64,000 bases of DNA from Thermoplasmata archaeon (GTDB taxonomy: Archaea; Thermoplasmatota; Thermoplasmata; Lutacidiplasmatales; UBA184), in the NCBI GenBank assembly GCA_022750195.1, contig JAKIWE010000004.1:62001-126000 (forward strand), given 5' to 3'. Shown here one piece after another: positions 8,826 to 17,403 of the stretch (positions within the stretch are counted from its first letter, which is position 1; the number at the start of each line of letters is the position of its first letter). Both the position numbers and the translations under genes were made by a program. The notes under the pieces were generated by a model that searched no databases, was not told where the DNA came from, and was given only the letters and a program-made list of their open reading frames with translations.

Positions 8826-9127
8826 GCGCCGAACCGAGCGGGCCGGCGAAGAAGCCGTCGATCGTGCTCACCGCCGGCTCGAAGGTGAAGGTCCGCTCCG
8901 CGGGGACCCGCGACGACGCCCTGGTCTCGACCGGCGTCTTCCGGGGGCTCGTCTCCGTCGGAGGGGACAACTCGCTCGCCGTCGAGCTCGACGGGACCGT
9001 GAAGGACGAGAAAGGGAAGATCCGGCTGATCCCGCTCAACGCGCTCCTCGCCCTCGACGTGCTCGAGGCGGCGAAGGTCGAAGAGGAGAAACGGACCGAC
9101 CCGGGGGCTCCCGGGTACTTCCGCTAG
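8822..9127 (+). CDS. Small conserved-looking protein, predicted beta-rich
   Basis: A 101-residue product that overlaps the regulator gene by 4 bases and should be translated with it. After a disordered first 12 residues it alternates short hydrophobic beta strands with turns (SKVKVRSA, STGVFRGLVSV, SLAVELDG, KIRLIPLNALLALDVL) and ends in a charged tail. The pattern is compatible with a small Sm-like or SH3-like barrel, but no diagnostic motif is present and I do not recognise the family. The ATGA coupling to the winged-helix gene argues that it is real. Confidence 0.7.
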   Translation: MSAEPSGPAKKPSIVLTAGSKVKVRSAGTRDDALVSTGVFRGLVSVGGDNSLAVELDGTVKDEKGKIRLIPLNALLALDVLEAAKVEEEKRTDPGAPGYFR

Positions 9128-9140
9128 TCCCGCGCGGGAA

Positions 9141-9241
9141 CGGGCTTGCCGGGAGTTCCGCCGCCGGCGCCGCCGACGGATTCGAACCCGGGTCTTTGGC
9201 TTCGAAGGCCAAAAGGATAGTCCAGACTACCCCACAAGCCC
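9141..9241 (-). tRNA. tRNA-Arg(UCG) with a 26-base insertion in the T arm
   Basis: Read on the minus strand: acceptor GGGCTTG (9241-9235), bases TG, D arm, anticodon stem-loop TTGGC-CTTCGAA-GCCAA (anticodon TCG, reading CGA), four-base variable region, T-stem 5-prime half CCGGG and TTCGAA. The sequence then departs from a normal T arm for 26 bases (9155-9180), after which T, CCCGG, CAAGCCC and discriminator G follow. These pair exactly with CCGGG and GGGCTTG. Removing the 26 bases gives a normal 75-base tRNA with a seven-base T loop. A20, typical of tRNA-Arg, is present. CCA is not encoded. Confidence 0.9.
9155..9180 (-). other. Candidate tRNA intron between T-loop positions 59 and 60
   Basis: The 26-base insert in the tRNA-Arg gene is GC-rich and can form its own hairpin (CCGTCG with CGGCGG). 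Its last four bases GAAC can pair with GTTC of the T loop, giving a four-base helix next to the 3-prime junction, as in the central helix of archaeal bulge-helix-bulge splice sites. The junction can slide by up to three bases (TCC repeats at both ends) without changing the mature tRNA. Splicing by the archaeal endonuclease is inference. Confidence 0.75.
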
Positions 9242-9276
9242 GCAGTAGGGCCAGCCGCGGCGCGCTATTTCCCCGT

Positions 9277-12200
9277 TTAGGCCGCGGGGTCAGGGCCGCT
9301 CGTGCCCGGCGAAGTTGCCGGGGGGTAGCCGTCGAGCGTCGTCTGCGACGCCGTGCCCGGGAACAGCGTCGCGAGGGAGGCCTCGAGGATCCCGATCCGT
9401 TGCCGAAGGTACGGCGGCACGCCTTCCATCGCCGCGAGCCGCTGGGAGAGCGCGATGTACTTGCGGACGTTCGCCTCGTGGACCGTGGGGAGCAGTTCCC
9501 CTTCGCACAGCCCCCCACCGGCTCCGCGGGCCGTGCACCGTCCGGCCAGCGGCGGACGACGGTAGGAGGTGTTGCACCGCTTGCACCGGAACTTCTGCGT
9601 GGCGTAGCTCTTGAGGTTCCCCATGACGTCGGGGAGGAAATGGCTGTTCAGGACCAGCCGAACGGCGTCCGCGACGTCCACGGCACGGATCTGGGCGGCG
9701 AGCGTCATCGACTGCTCGACGATCCGGTTCATCGAGCCCGCTTCCCGGTACGCCGAGAGGACCGGGCCGCCGGCGATGTCGGCCGTGTCGTGCGTAAAGC
9801 CGAGGTGCCGCATCGGTTCGGCGTCGTCCAGGCGCCGGCCGAGCGTAGCGATCAGCGGCTCGACCTCTTTCGGTGGCCTACCCTCGGCGGCGGCGCGGTA
9901 GAACGCGAGCGGGTAGCGAACGGCGACGTCGACATTGTGCGCCTCCTTGTCGACCTCGGCCAGGTCGAGGCGCGTCGTCAGGACCAGCGGCTTGTCCATG
10001 AGCCCGCCCCGGCTCGAGGGCAGGTACGCCCGGGAGAAGTTGATGAGCGCGTCCAACAGCAGGGTGACCGAGTCTTCGTCGCCGTCGCAGTTCCGGCGTT
10101 TCGCCGCGTGGAACGCGGGATGGGCGAAGCACGCTTCGGCCTCCGTGAACCCGATGATCCGTCCCGTCACGCCCCCGGAGGTGTGGGGGGCGAGGGCGAC
10201 GACGAGCGCCCCGGTGAGGTCGTCGAGTCGGCTAGCCCGGTAGAACGGCTCGAGACGGTAGATCCGCACGAGCTCGTCGTCGACGAATTTGCCGAGGCGG
10301 AGTAGGTACTCCCCGCAGGCCCGCGCCACGATGAGGTCCTGCGGGTACAGTTCGACCAGCTGCTCGACCTCCTCGAGCGGGGCCCCGAGCCAGTCGGTCG
10401 TGTACCCGAGCCCATGGGCGCGTTCGACGGAAAGACCGATCTCGCGTGGGCGAAAATGGGTCAGTGGCAGGTCGGTCAGGTCGAACCGCGCCGTGCCGTC
10501 CTGGTAGACGGAGACCCCGTGGACCGCGCGCAGCGCCCCTTTGTCGAGGAGCTCGGGGACCTTGCCGGGGGAGGTGAGGCCCTTGACGCCCTTGACCTCC
10601 GGAGCCCGGCGCAGATGCAACCGTTCGACGGCCTGCGCCCAGAGCGGGGCGACCGGTAGCGCCTCGGTCACGACCTTGCCCGTGGGCTCGGTGTGGCCCC
10701 CGCAGGCGCATTTCGGCCAGACCGTCTGGCTGTGGCAGGCTGGGCACTCCCGGACTCCGAGCTGGACCGAGACGCCCCCCCCGATCGACCGCCGGGCTGC
10801 CTCGGGGACGGAGCGGTGCGCGCCGCCGGCCTCTCCGAGCGGGAACAGGACGTGCACGTTCGGGCTCATCGTCCGCTGCCGAGCTTTCTCCGGCCGGCCC
10901 ACGCGGGCACCTACCCGCGACGGGGCGCGCGCACGGATCTCCACGCCGGCGAGCTCGCTCGCCAAGGCGAGGACATCACCGCCCTCCGCAGGCACCGCGA
11001 TCCGTCGCCGGATTCGGTCGTCGTCCGGCTCGAGCCCGAGTCCGAGGAGCAGCGCCCTCGACGCTTCGGGCTCACCGCGTAGACAGCCGTCCGGCATCCG
11101 TTGGTGCAGCCACCCGAGCCGCACGAGGCTCTCGCGGTCGACCACGTTCGGGCGGAGCAGGAGGCGACGTTCGAGGAGCCGACCGTTCTTCTCGACGGCG
11201 CGCGAGATCTCCCGGACCTCCTCGGCGCTCAGGTCGTGCCAGAACAGAAGGTGGGCGGGATGCAACGGCACCTTCCAGCGGTGCGCGATCGTCACCGCCT
11301 CCTCGACCGACGGGGTGCGTTCGATCTCCTCCGGAGGAGCTCCGGCGGCCCGCAGCTCCTCGTCGTGCCAGTCGACCGAGTACGCTCCCGGCACGAGCGG
11401 ACGGTTGTTCTCGAGAAACTCGCCGAACGGAACCAGGAGGCTGCCCAGGTCGACGATCCGCACCAGGCGTGGGAGGATCGCCTCCGCGCTCGCCGCATCG
11501 TTGACGGCCAGCAGAGTACCGTCATCGAGCTCGACGATCGGTCCCTCGATCGTGTCGCAGACGCCCATGGCGGTCGCCTTGCCGGGGTACTCGACCTTGA
11601 CCTGAGTGCCGATCGCCACGAACTTACGGAGCACGACCATCGTCGCCGGGTTCACCGCGTACGCCGCCAGACCGGCCGTGCGGGCCCGGCCGTACGTCAA
11701 GCGGAATCCCCCCGCTCGGTTCGGATGGGCGAGGACGGGCCGGCCGCCCACCGCCTCGGCGAGGTACTTCGGGTCGTGCGGGGACTCCTCGGCCGTCGTC
11801 GACCGGCCGATCTCGTCGAGGAACTCCCAACCGGAGAGGCCGAGCTTTTCCACGACCTTGCGGAGCTTCGCCGCCTTCTGGCAGAGGCCTTCGGCGATGA
11901 CGAGGCAGGCTCCCCCTCGGACGCCGTTGGTACCGACGCGCGGGAGGTCACGGAACGCAGAGACCTCCTCGTCGCCTTCCGTCGATTCGCCGGAGATCGC
12001 CACCGGAACGTTCCGGGCGATCGTCGCGATCTCGGCGGCGGACGGAACGTACTGGAGGTGCTGCAGGTGCTTGTACAACGGGATCTCCTCCTGGTACCGC
12101 TCGACCTCCGCGGAGGTAGCGTGGAACGCGCCGAGGCCGACGTCGCGTCGGACGATGTCGGCGAGGAGGACCGACAGTGCCTGCGCCGTTCCGCCGGCCG

Positions 12201-12627
12201 CACGGATCGGTCCGGCGTAGTACAACTCTAGGTACGGCTCCCCGCCACCGTTGGCCCGGAGGTGAACCTCGGCCAGTCCCTCGAGCGGGGCGACGAGGAT
12301 CCCTTCGGTCAGGATCGCAAGGCCGACGCGGAGGGCCGCGTCGAGCCGCTCCTCCAGCGTCGCCCCGCGGGCCGGGTCCTGGACGATCCGTCGGGCCATC
12401 GTGACCGCGACCTCCTCACGCGGGAGGCGTGCAGCCAGCTCGCGGATCTCGAGCGCCACGCCCTGGAGCGGCAGGTGGCCGAGGAGCTTCTCGACGCGCA
12501 TCGCCATGTCCTCGGCGAGCGGGATCTCCGGGGTGAGCGTCGGGTCGAAGCCGGCACGGCGCGCCGCGGTGGCGACGGCGTAGGCGTCGTGAACGGCGGT
12601 GTCGATGGCGCGGGAGTACGCGTCCAA
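9277..12627 (-). CDS. polC: DNA polymerase D large subunit DP2
   Basis: Catalytic subunit of the archaea-specific replicative polymerase D, partner of the DP1 exonuclease (not in the window). The 1116-residue product shows the DP2 hallmarks: the N-terminal domain with GGTAQALSVLLADIVRR, a zinc-binding cluster CPACHSQTVWPKCAC in the middle, the catalytic acidic motif NCDGDEDSVTLLLDAL, and C-terminal cysteines FRCKRCN that bind zinc and contact PCNA or DP1. Length is normal for DP2 without an intein, and the sequence reads through the usual insertion point without interruption. The start is a TTG at 12627 with CGGAGG just upstream. The tRNA-Arg gene lies 35 bases past its stop. Confidence 0.97.
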   Translation of the reverse strand: MDAYSRAIDTAVHDAYAVATAARRAGFDPTLTPEIPLAEDMAMRVEKLLGHLPLQGVALEIRELAARLPREEVAVTMARRIVQDPARGATLEERLDAALRVGLAILTEGILVAPLEGLAEVHLRANGGGEPYLELYYAGPIRAAGGTAQALSVLLADIVRRDVGLGAFHATSAEVERYQEEIPLYKHLQHLQYVPSAAEIATIARNVPVAISGESTEGDEEVSAFRDLPRVGTNGVRGGACLVIAEGLCQKAAKLRKVVEKLGLSGWEFLDEIGRSTTAEESPHDPKYLAEAVGGRPVLAHPNRAGGFRLTYGRARTAGLAAYAVNPATMVVLRKFVAIGTQVKVEYPGKATAMGVCDTIEGPIVELDDGTLLAVNDAASAEAILPRLVRIVDLGSLLVPFGEFLENNRPLVPGAYSVDWHDEELRAAGAPPEEIERTPSVEEAVTIAHRWKVPLHPAHLLFWHDLSAEEVREISRAVEKNGRLLERRLLLRPNVVDRESLVRLGWLHQRMPDGCLRGEPEASRALLLGLGLEPDDDRIRRRIAVPAEGGDVLALASELAGVEIRARAPSRVGARVGRPEKARQRTMSPNVHVLFPLGEAGGAHRSVPEAARRSIGGGVSVQLGVRECPACHSQTVWPKCACGGHTEPTGKVVTEALPVAPLWAQAVERLHLRRAPEVKGVKGLTSPGKVPELLDKGALRAVHGVSVYQDGTARFDLTDLPLTHFRPREIGLSVERAHGLGYTTDWLGAPLEEVEQLVELYPQDLIVARACGEYLLRLGKFVDDELVRIYRLEPFYRASRLDDLTGALVVALAPHTSGGVTGRIIGFTEAEACFAHPAFHAAKRRNCDGDEDSVTLLLDALINFSRAYLPSSRGGLMDKPLVLTTRLDLAEVDKEAHNVDVAVRYPLAFYRAAAEGRPPKEVEPLIATLGRRLDDAEPMRHLGFTHDTADIAGGPVLSAYREAGSMNRIVEQSMTLAAQIRAVDVADAVRLVLNSHFLPDVMGNLKSYATQKFRCKRCNTSYRRPPLAGRCTARGAGGGLCEGELLPTVHEANVRKYIALSQRLAAMEGVPPYLRQRIGILEASLATLFPGTASQTTLDGYPPATSPGTSGPDPAA

Positions 12628-12732
12628 CAGCCTCCGGAACGGCCCCGGACGATAACAGCTAGTGGCGGAACCGCGAACTCTCTGCGACGGTACGGCGAGT
12701 CGGCGCGCTGCCCGCCGTTGCCTCCGTGGGCC

Positions 12733-13368
12733 TCAAGCGTGCAACTGTTCGACGCGCTTCCACCATGCGGCGAGGTTCGGGAACTCGCCCGGTAGGCGTT
12801 GCTCGACGAGGACCAGTGGAGCCAAACCACCGAACACTCCGAAATCTGCCAAGCTAGGTCGGTCGAGGAGCCACTCGCGCGAGGCGAGCGTCTCCTCGAT
12901 GAGGGAGAGATGCGCGTACAGGTCACGCCGGAACTCCTCATGTCGGGCATCCATGACGGCGAACGACCCGCGGGACCGGGTTTGCATCTCCTCGAAGACC
13001 CACCGTTCGTGCTCGTCCGGGAACATCGGACCCACTCGGGTCACCACGTAGCGCCACACCCGCTCCTCGAGCACCTGGTGGCCCCAGTCCTCGAGGAGAC
13101 GAGCTGCGCCGCGGTGTCCGTCGGGGTACAGCGTCGGCTCGGGCACCTTCCCCTCGAGAAAATCCGGGATCTCCTCCCAAGGGACGACCCGGTCGTCCCA
13201 GCTCAATGCGGGAATGTAGTCCTGACCGGTGGCCTTGAGGAGTTCGCGCTTGTCGTGGTACGGTACCAGGACGCGGTGGACGGCGACCCGTTTGAACGCG
13301 AGCATCCGGTCGGCCGACACGCAGTAGTGGCTCCAAGGACCGTAGTAGAGGCGCGGTTCCGAACGCAT
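12733..13368 (-). CDS. Glutathione S-transferase-like protein
   Basis: A 211-residue protein with a thioredoxin-fold N-terminal domain (LYYGPWSHYCVSADRMLAFK, then DYIPALSWDDRVVPWEEIPDFL, where the cis-Pro and the acidic loop of GSTs are expected) and an all-helical C-terminal domain (residues about 80-211) containing the GST-typical LDRPSLADFGVFGGL. The region where GSTs carry the catalytic Ser/Cys reads SHYC, so Cys or Ser could serve. GSTs are uncommon in archaea and glutathione is often absent, so the true thiol partner is unknown. It is separated from the downstream polC by about 105 bases. Confidence 0.8.
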   Translation of the reverse strand: MRSEPRLYYGPWSHYCVSADRMLAFKRVAVHRVLVPYHDKRELLKATGQDYIPALSWDDRVVPWEEIPDFLEGKVPEPTLYPDGHRGAARLLEDWGHQVLEERVWRYVVTRVGPMFPDEHERWVFEEMQTRSRGSFAVMDARHEEFRRDLYAHLSLIEETLASREWLLDRPSLADFGVFGGLAPLVLVEQRLPGEFPNLAAWWKRVEQLHA

Positions 13369-13422
13369 CGGGCCGAGAAGCCTCCGCCCGGGCTAAAGGG
13401 TGCCGGCCCCTGTGCGCGGGGA

Positions 13423-14733
13423 CTACGGCACCACCAGTTCCGCCTTCTCGGTGGCGACCTCCTCTCGAGGAGGATGGCCGAAGCGGGCGAGGGCCCGTGG
13501 GAGCAGGAACCCTGCTCCGGCGACCGTCCAGAGGATCCCGCCGACGAGGTAGGTCGGCAGGATCCCGTACCGAACCACGAGCAGCCCTCCCCCGATCTGC
13601 GCTAGGGGTATGATCGCCCAGCTGCCGAGCGAGTCGATCCCGAAGTACCTGCCCTGCATCTCGGTCGGCACGACGAGTTGGGCCGCGGTGAGCCACACCG
13701 TCCCGGCGACGCCGGCCGCGTATCCCATCAGGAAGACGACCGGCACGGCCACCGGGATCACCGGGAAGACGGCGAGGGTCAGGAGGCCCGCGCCACCGGC
13801 GCAGCCGGCGCCCAGCACCCACAAACGGCCCGCGTACCGGACCGCTCGGGTGCGTCCGACCGTCAGCGCGCCTAGTCCCTGGCCCGCGGTCAGGGCCACG
13901 AGGAGGCCTCCAAAGACGAGCGCGCTCCCGTGCAGCGCGAGCGCGTCGTAGACGACGAGGAACGCGAAGAAGAGCGACTCGAAGAAGTTGAAGAACCCGG
14001 CCGAGATGGTCAGTTCGAGAAGGCCGCGGGCGCGGCGCAGCCACGCGAAGCCCTCGCGCAGGTCGGCGACGAACGCGCCCCTTCGACCCGACGACCCTCG
14101 CTCGGAGGCTCTCGCGGTAGGGACCACGAGCGAGGCGATCAGCAGCCCCGCGACGAGGAAGGTGGCGGCGTTGACCCCGATACCCACGATCGGACCGACC
14201 GTGAGGATCATGACCCCTCCGACGGAGGAACCGAGCAGGCTCATCGTCGACTGGACCGAGTGGAGGACCCCGTTGGCCGACGCGATCGATCCTGGACCGA
14301 CCACCGCGGGGACGATCGCCTGTTCCGCCGGCGCGAAGATCGTTCGCAGCGCGCTCACCACGAACGTCGCGGCCAGCACGGCGAGCAGACTGAATCCCCG
14401 CGTCCAAAGGACGACGACGAGGAGTCCGACCGTCCCGGCGGCTGCCAGGTTGGCCCCGCTCATCAGGCGGCGCCGGTCGTACCGATCGACGAGGGTCCCC
14501 CCGACCAGGCTGAAGAGTATTCCCGCGCCCAGCGCGGCCGCCCCGAAGTAGCCCACGTCGAGCGCTGAGCCGGTGGCGCTGAAGATCAACCAGAGCAGGC
14601 AGACCTGGGCCACCGCGCCGCCCGTGTACGAGGCGAGCGTCGCCCCGAGGAGCTTGAGGAAGTTCGGGTCACGGGCGAGTCGGCGACCTGACTGGAGTTC
14701 GGTGGGGGTCACCCCCGTTTCTGCCTGGACCAT
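13423..14733 (-). CDS. MFS transporter, enterobactin-exporter/MFS_3-like
   Basis: A 436-residue membrane protein with 12 predicted hydrophobic segments. The first segments read LLGATLASYTGGAVAQVCLL and carry the MFS loop 2-3 signature as GGTLVDRYDRRRLM, and a second half-repeat begins near AVSGTVWL. The order and the helix 2-3 loop match the drug/siderophore efflux branch of the major facilitator superfamily (EntS/TetR-class), but substrate cannot be told. The ATG at 14733 lies about 100 bases from a TATA-like CCTTTAAGG that is nearly palindromic and may also serve the divergent gene at 14881. Confidence 0.85.
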   Translation of the reverse strand: MVQAETGVTPTELQSGRRLARDPNFLKLLGATLASYTGGAVAQVCLLWLIFSATGSALDVGYFGAAALGAGILFSLVGGTLVDRYDRRRLMSGANLAAAGTVGLLVVVLWTRGFSLLAVLAATFVVSALRTIFAPAEQAIVPAVVGPGSIASANGVLHSVQSTMSLLGSSVGGVMILTVGPIVGIGVNAATFLVAGLLIASLVVPTARASERGSSGRRGAFVADLREGFAWLRRARGLLELTISAGFFNFFESLFFAFLVVYDALALHGSALVFGGLLVALTAGQGLGALTVGRTRAVRYAGRLWVLGAGCAGGAGLLTLAVFPVIPVAVPVVFLMGYAAGVAGTVWLTAAQLVVPTEMQGRYFGIDSLGSWAIIPLAQIGGGLLVVRYGILPTYLVGGILWTVAGAGFLLPRALARFGHPPREEVATEKAELVVP

Positions 14734-14829
14734 CTCCCTTCTCTCGTCCGTGCGGTCTGACCCTGGCCCCCGAATCCGGCGTTACTCCTTGCGGAACGGG
14801 GTCCCGTGCGTTCCCATCACCGGTCGTGA

Positions 14830-14840
14830 CCCTTAAAGGA
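14830..14840. promoter_or_regulatory. Near-palindromic TATA element between divergent genes
   Basis: CCCTTAAAGGA lies 41-51 bases ahead of the ATG at 14881 and can be read as a TATA box on either strand (CCTTTAAGGG on the minus strand towards the MFS gene). Spacing is looser than for the leaderless genes, so a short leader of about 15-25 bases is expected on the plus side. Confidence 0.4.
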
Positions 14841-14880
14841 GAAATCCAATGCCCGGCGAGGCGGCCGGGGTCCTTCAGAT

Positions 14881-15384
14881 ATGTCGGCGGGCGCAACAAG
14901 TCCGGGGGGACTGGTCGGGTCGGCCCCGGAGGACGCGGAGGGGCGCGCCGCCAACCTTCAATCCCTGCGCCAGTTCGCGTGGGTTGGACTCCTGATCCTC
15001 GTCCTCCAGAACGTGACAGGGATCGCGCTCAACCTGTACGTGGTGCTCCCGGTACCCTCCTCGTTCGAAGGGGTCTTCGTCCTCAACGCGCTCCTCACGG
15101 TCCACATCGCGGGCGCGTTCCTCCTGGTCGTGGGCGGCGTGCTCCTGGCACGGTACGGTTGGCGAACCCGGTTGCCTCGACTCCGTGCCGTGTCGCTCGG
15201 GGCTCTCGTTTCTGTGATCGTGGCGCTGCAGGAGGGGTTCGCTTTCACCTTCACGCAGGACAGCATCTTCTCCTTCGGAATGGAGATGGGCTTCCTCGGT
15301 GCGATGATCCTTTGCGGGGCGCTGTTATTCTTGACGGGCGTAGAGGTTCCGGCACGCGAAGCGCCAGCACGTGTGACCACCTAG
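14881..15384 (+). CDS. Small integral membrane protein, four helices
   Basis: A 167-residue protein with four hydrophobic helices (about residues 33-58 WVGLLILVLQNVTGIALN, 68-88, 100-118 and 128-148) and a polar 25-residue N-terminus. The pattern of histidine in the second helix region (LLTVHIAGAFLLV) and the helix count recall small heme- or quinone-associated membrane proteins and DUF-type archaeal proteins, but no diagnostic motif was found. I do not assign a function. It stands alone between a divergent MFS gene and a small ORF. Confidence 0.7.
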   Translation: MSAGATSPGGLVGSAPEDAEGRAANLQSLRQFAWVGLLILVLQNVTGIALNLYVVLPVPSSFEGVFVLNALLTVHIAGAFLLVVGGVLLARYGWRTRLPRLRAVSLGALVSVIVALQEGFAFTFTQDSIFSFGMEMGFLGAMILCGALLFLTGVEVPAREAPARVTT

Positions 15385-15489
15385 ATTCCCACCGGTCGAC
15401 TCCGCTCGCTGCGGGGTGCCACTGGGTCGTCGAGCTCGTTTCCCATCGACCGACGAATCTATGCTTCGGTGGAGAGCAGAGATTCTCCG

Positions 15490-15771
15490 ATGTCGGGTCT
15501 CCTCGGGATCGACCCGGACCGGGTCCTGCCGCGCCTGTTACCCAAGGACCACAAGGTCGGGTTGGCCGCCTCCGAATGTGAGCGGAACGTAGAGGCAGTC
15601 CGCGAGGCCCTTCAGGAGTTTCGCGTGCGCTGGTATGCCGATCCACCGGACCTTGACGGCGCCGTGGGCGCGATCCGGGATCTCGTCGGCGCGACCGAAC
15701 GTCTTCGCGGTGCAGCGAAGGACCTGGTGACCATCGTTCAACCCCGGTCACCTTTTTCCGGATCGCGATAG
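15490..15771 (+). CDS. Small hypothetical protein, helical
   Basis: A 93-residue soluble protein from the ATG at 15490 (a GTG at 15469 would add seven residues). It contains a hydrophobic-heptad helix ECERNVEAVREALQEFRVRW and a second helix GAVGAIRDLVGATERLRGAAK; the segment between them is proline-rich. Codon use looks like that of its neighbours. I do not recognise the family, and the support is only an open frame with a plausible composition and a TATA-like AATCTATGC about 30 bases upstream. Confidence 0.45.
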   Translation: MSGLLGIDPDRVLPRLLPKDHKVGLAASECERNVEAVREALQEFRVRWYADPPDLDGAVGAIRDLVGATERLRGAAKDLVTIVQPRSPFSGSR

Positions 15772-15849
15772 CGCAGGTCGCGGGGAGCGGCCTCGCGTGG
15801 CGCTCCCGTTCGAGGAGAAAACGCGAGGAACACCCCGTCCAACAACACG

Positions 15850-15857
15850 TTTAAGTA
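15850..15857 (+). promoter_or_regulatory. TATA box of ftsZ
   Basis: TTTAAGTA at 15850-15857 is followed by about 65 bases before the ftsZ ATG, giving a probable leader of about 40-45 bases that contains the Shine-Dalgarno sequence GAGGAAGG. Confidence 0.55.
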
Positions 15858-15923
15858 CGGAGTTCCAAAGTCTTTGAGCAGAGCGTATGACGCTCGTCTG
15901 ACAAACGGGTGAGGAAGGAACCG

Positions 15924-17057
15924 ATGAAATCAATCATCCAGGAAGCGATCGCCAAGCACCAGGAGAGCCAAACCCTGGTCGAGGAGAAAAAGCCGACCGC
16001 GCCGGCGTACGCGAACGCCGACGACGAGGAGTTGGCGAAGCTTGCCGAGACGCTGAAGGTCAACATCCGCATCGTCGGATGCGGCGGCGGCGGCTCCAAC
16101 ACCATCAACCGGTGCGTCGAGGAAGGGATCCAGGGCGCGGAGATGTGCGCCATCAACACCGACGCGAAGCACCTCCTGACCATCCACGCTCCGCGCAAGA
16201 TCCTCATCGGCCGACGCGCCACCAAGGGTCTCGGCGCGGGCGCCCGGCCGGAGATCGGCGAAGAGGCGGCCCGGGAGAACGAGGAGGAGCTGCGTGCCTT
16301 CCTCAACGGTGGCCACATCGTCTTCATCACGGCGGGCATGGGCGGCGGCACGGGTACCGGCTCCGCGCACCTCGTCGCGCGGCTCGCCAAGGAGGCCGGG
16401 GCGCTCACGATGGGCGTCGTCACCCTTCCGTTCTCCGCCGAAGGCGCCGTCCGCATGGAGCAGGCCCGCGATGGGCTCGAGCGGCTGCGGCGCGTCTGCG
16501 ACACGACCATCGTCATCCAGAACGACAAGCTCCTCGAGCTCGTCCCCCGGATGCCGCTCGATGCCGCGTTCAAGCTCGCCGACGCGGTGCTGATGACCGG
16601 GATCAAGGGGATCACGGAGATCGTCACCCGTCCGGGCCTCGTCAACCTCGACTACGCCGACATCATGACCGTCATGAAGGACGGCGGCGTCGCGTTGATC
16701 GGGCTCGGCGAGAGCGAGAGCGCGACCGACCGGGTCACCGAAGCGGTGACCGAGGCGCTCACCTCCCCCCTGCTCGGCAACGTCGAGCTCAAGGACGCCA
16801 CCGGTGCGCTCGTCCGCGTGATCGGCGGGCCGACGATGACCGTCAGCGAGGCCGAGAAGGCCGCCGCGCTGGTCGGCGGGAAGATCTCCAAGCGGGCCCG
16901 CATCATCTGGGGCTGCTCGGTCGAGAACTCCCCGGAGATGGAGAACACCCTCAAGGTGCTGCTGATCATCACCGGGGTCCGGGCGACGAACCTTCTGGGA
17001 CAGAAGGGAGGCTACGCCGCCGGTGAGTCCGAGGAAGTCATCGACCTCGTCCGGTAA
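15924..17057 (+). CDS. ftsZ: Cell division protein FtsZ
   Basis: Tubulin-family GTPase that forms the division ring. The 377-residue product contains the GTP-binding GCGGGGSNTINR, the tubulin signature GGGTGTGSA within ITAGMGGGTGTGSA, and the catalytic T7 loop region (NLDYADIMTVMKDGG). The N-terminus carries a 40-residue variable extension rich in Lys/Glu, typical of archaeal FtsZ. There is little C-terminal tail past the tubulin fold (ends ESEEVIDLVR). I use the ATG at 15924, which follows GAGGAAGG at Shine-Dalgarno distance, over the in-frame GTG at 15909. Many euryarchaea have two FtsZ copies; only one is in the window. A Pop5-like gene overlaps its 3-prime end. Confidence 0.96.
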   Translation: MKSIIQEAIAKHQESQTLVEEKKPTAPAYANADDEELAKLAETLKVNIRIVGCGGGGSNTINRCVEEGIQGAEMCAINTDAKHLLTIHAPRKILIGRRATKGLGAGARPEIGEEAARENEEELRAFLNGGHIVFITAGMGGGTGTGSAHLVARLAKEAGALTMGVVTLPFSAEGAVRMEQARDGLERLRRVCDTTIVIQNDKLLELVPRMPLDAAFKLADAVLMTGIKGITEIVTRPGLVNLDYADIMTVMKDGGVALIGLGESESATDRVTEAVTEALTSPLLGNVELKDATGALVRVIGGPTMTVSEAEKAAALVGGKISKRARIIWGCSVENSPEMENTLKVLLIITGVRATNLLGQKGGYAAGESEEVIDLVR

Positions 17058-17403
17058 CCTGACCCACCGCTCCCGCTACCTCGGCATCGAGGTGGCGGGA
17101 GCCTCTTTGGTTTCGCCCCGCTGGCTCGAGCGTGCGCTGGGTGACCGTTTAGCCGCCTCGACCGCCCCGGGCGCTCGCGTTCGATTGATCCGCATGGAAG
17201 GACGGCGAGCGCTCGTCGAGGTCGACCACCGGACCGCCCCGCTGGCGCGGTCGGCGTGGAACGCCCCGATCCCCGGCCCTGCAGGTGCGCCGGTCGGCAT
17301 CGTGACCGTGCGAACCTGGGGCACCTTGGTCAAGGGGAAGGCCTGGCTTCGACGTCCGTCCGGTCCGACGGAACGGCGCGAGACAGTTCGCGGCTCCGGA
17401 TAA
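17023..17403 (+). CDS. rnp2: Ribonuclease P protein component 2 (Pop5/Rpp14 family), probable
   Basis: A 126-residue protein whose core follows the Pop5 pattern: RYLGIEVAG at the start of the fold, RVRLIRMEGRRALVEVDHR for the central strands, and the C-terminal GIVTVRTWGTLVKGKAWL, which parallels the conserved strand-helix end of archaeal Pop5 (the GTIKxxK-type segment). Pop5 pairs with Rpp30 to activate the RNase P RNA during tRNA 5-prime maturation. No ATG, GTG or TTG occurs between the ftsZ stop and the conserved core, so translation probably begins at the GTG at 17023, inside ftsZ, a 35-base overlap. The family call rests on pattern matching by eye. Confidence 0.65.
   Translation: MSPRKSSTSSGNLTHRSRYLGIEVAGASLVSPRWLERALGDRLAASTAPGARVRLIRMEGRRALVEVDHRTAPLARSAWNAPIPGPAGAPVGIVTVRTWGTLVKGKAWLRRPSGPTERRETVRGSG

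Noticed and set aside
8803-10305. 500-codon plus-strand ORF covering the tRNA and the end of polC
   Set aside because: It runs through the tRNA gene and antisense to conserved DP2 zinc-finger codons, and its composition is antisense-like.
9277-12627. Intein in DNA polymerase DP2
   Set aside because: The sequence runs without interruption through the catalytic NCDGDED region and total length is normal for intein-free DP2.
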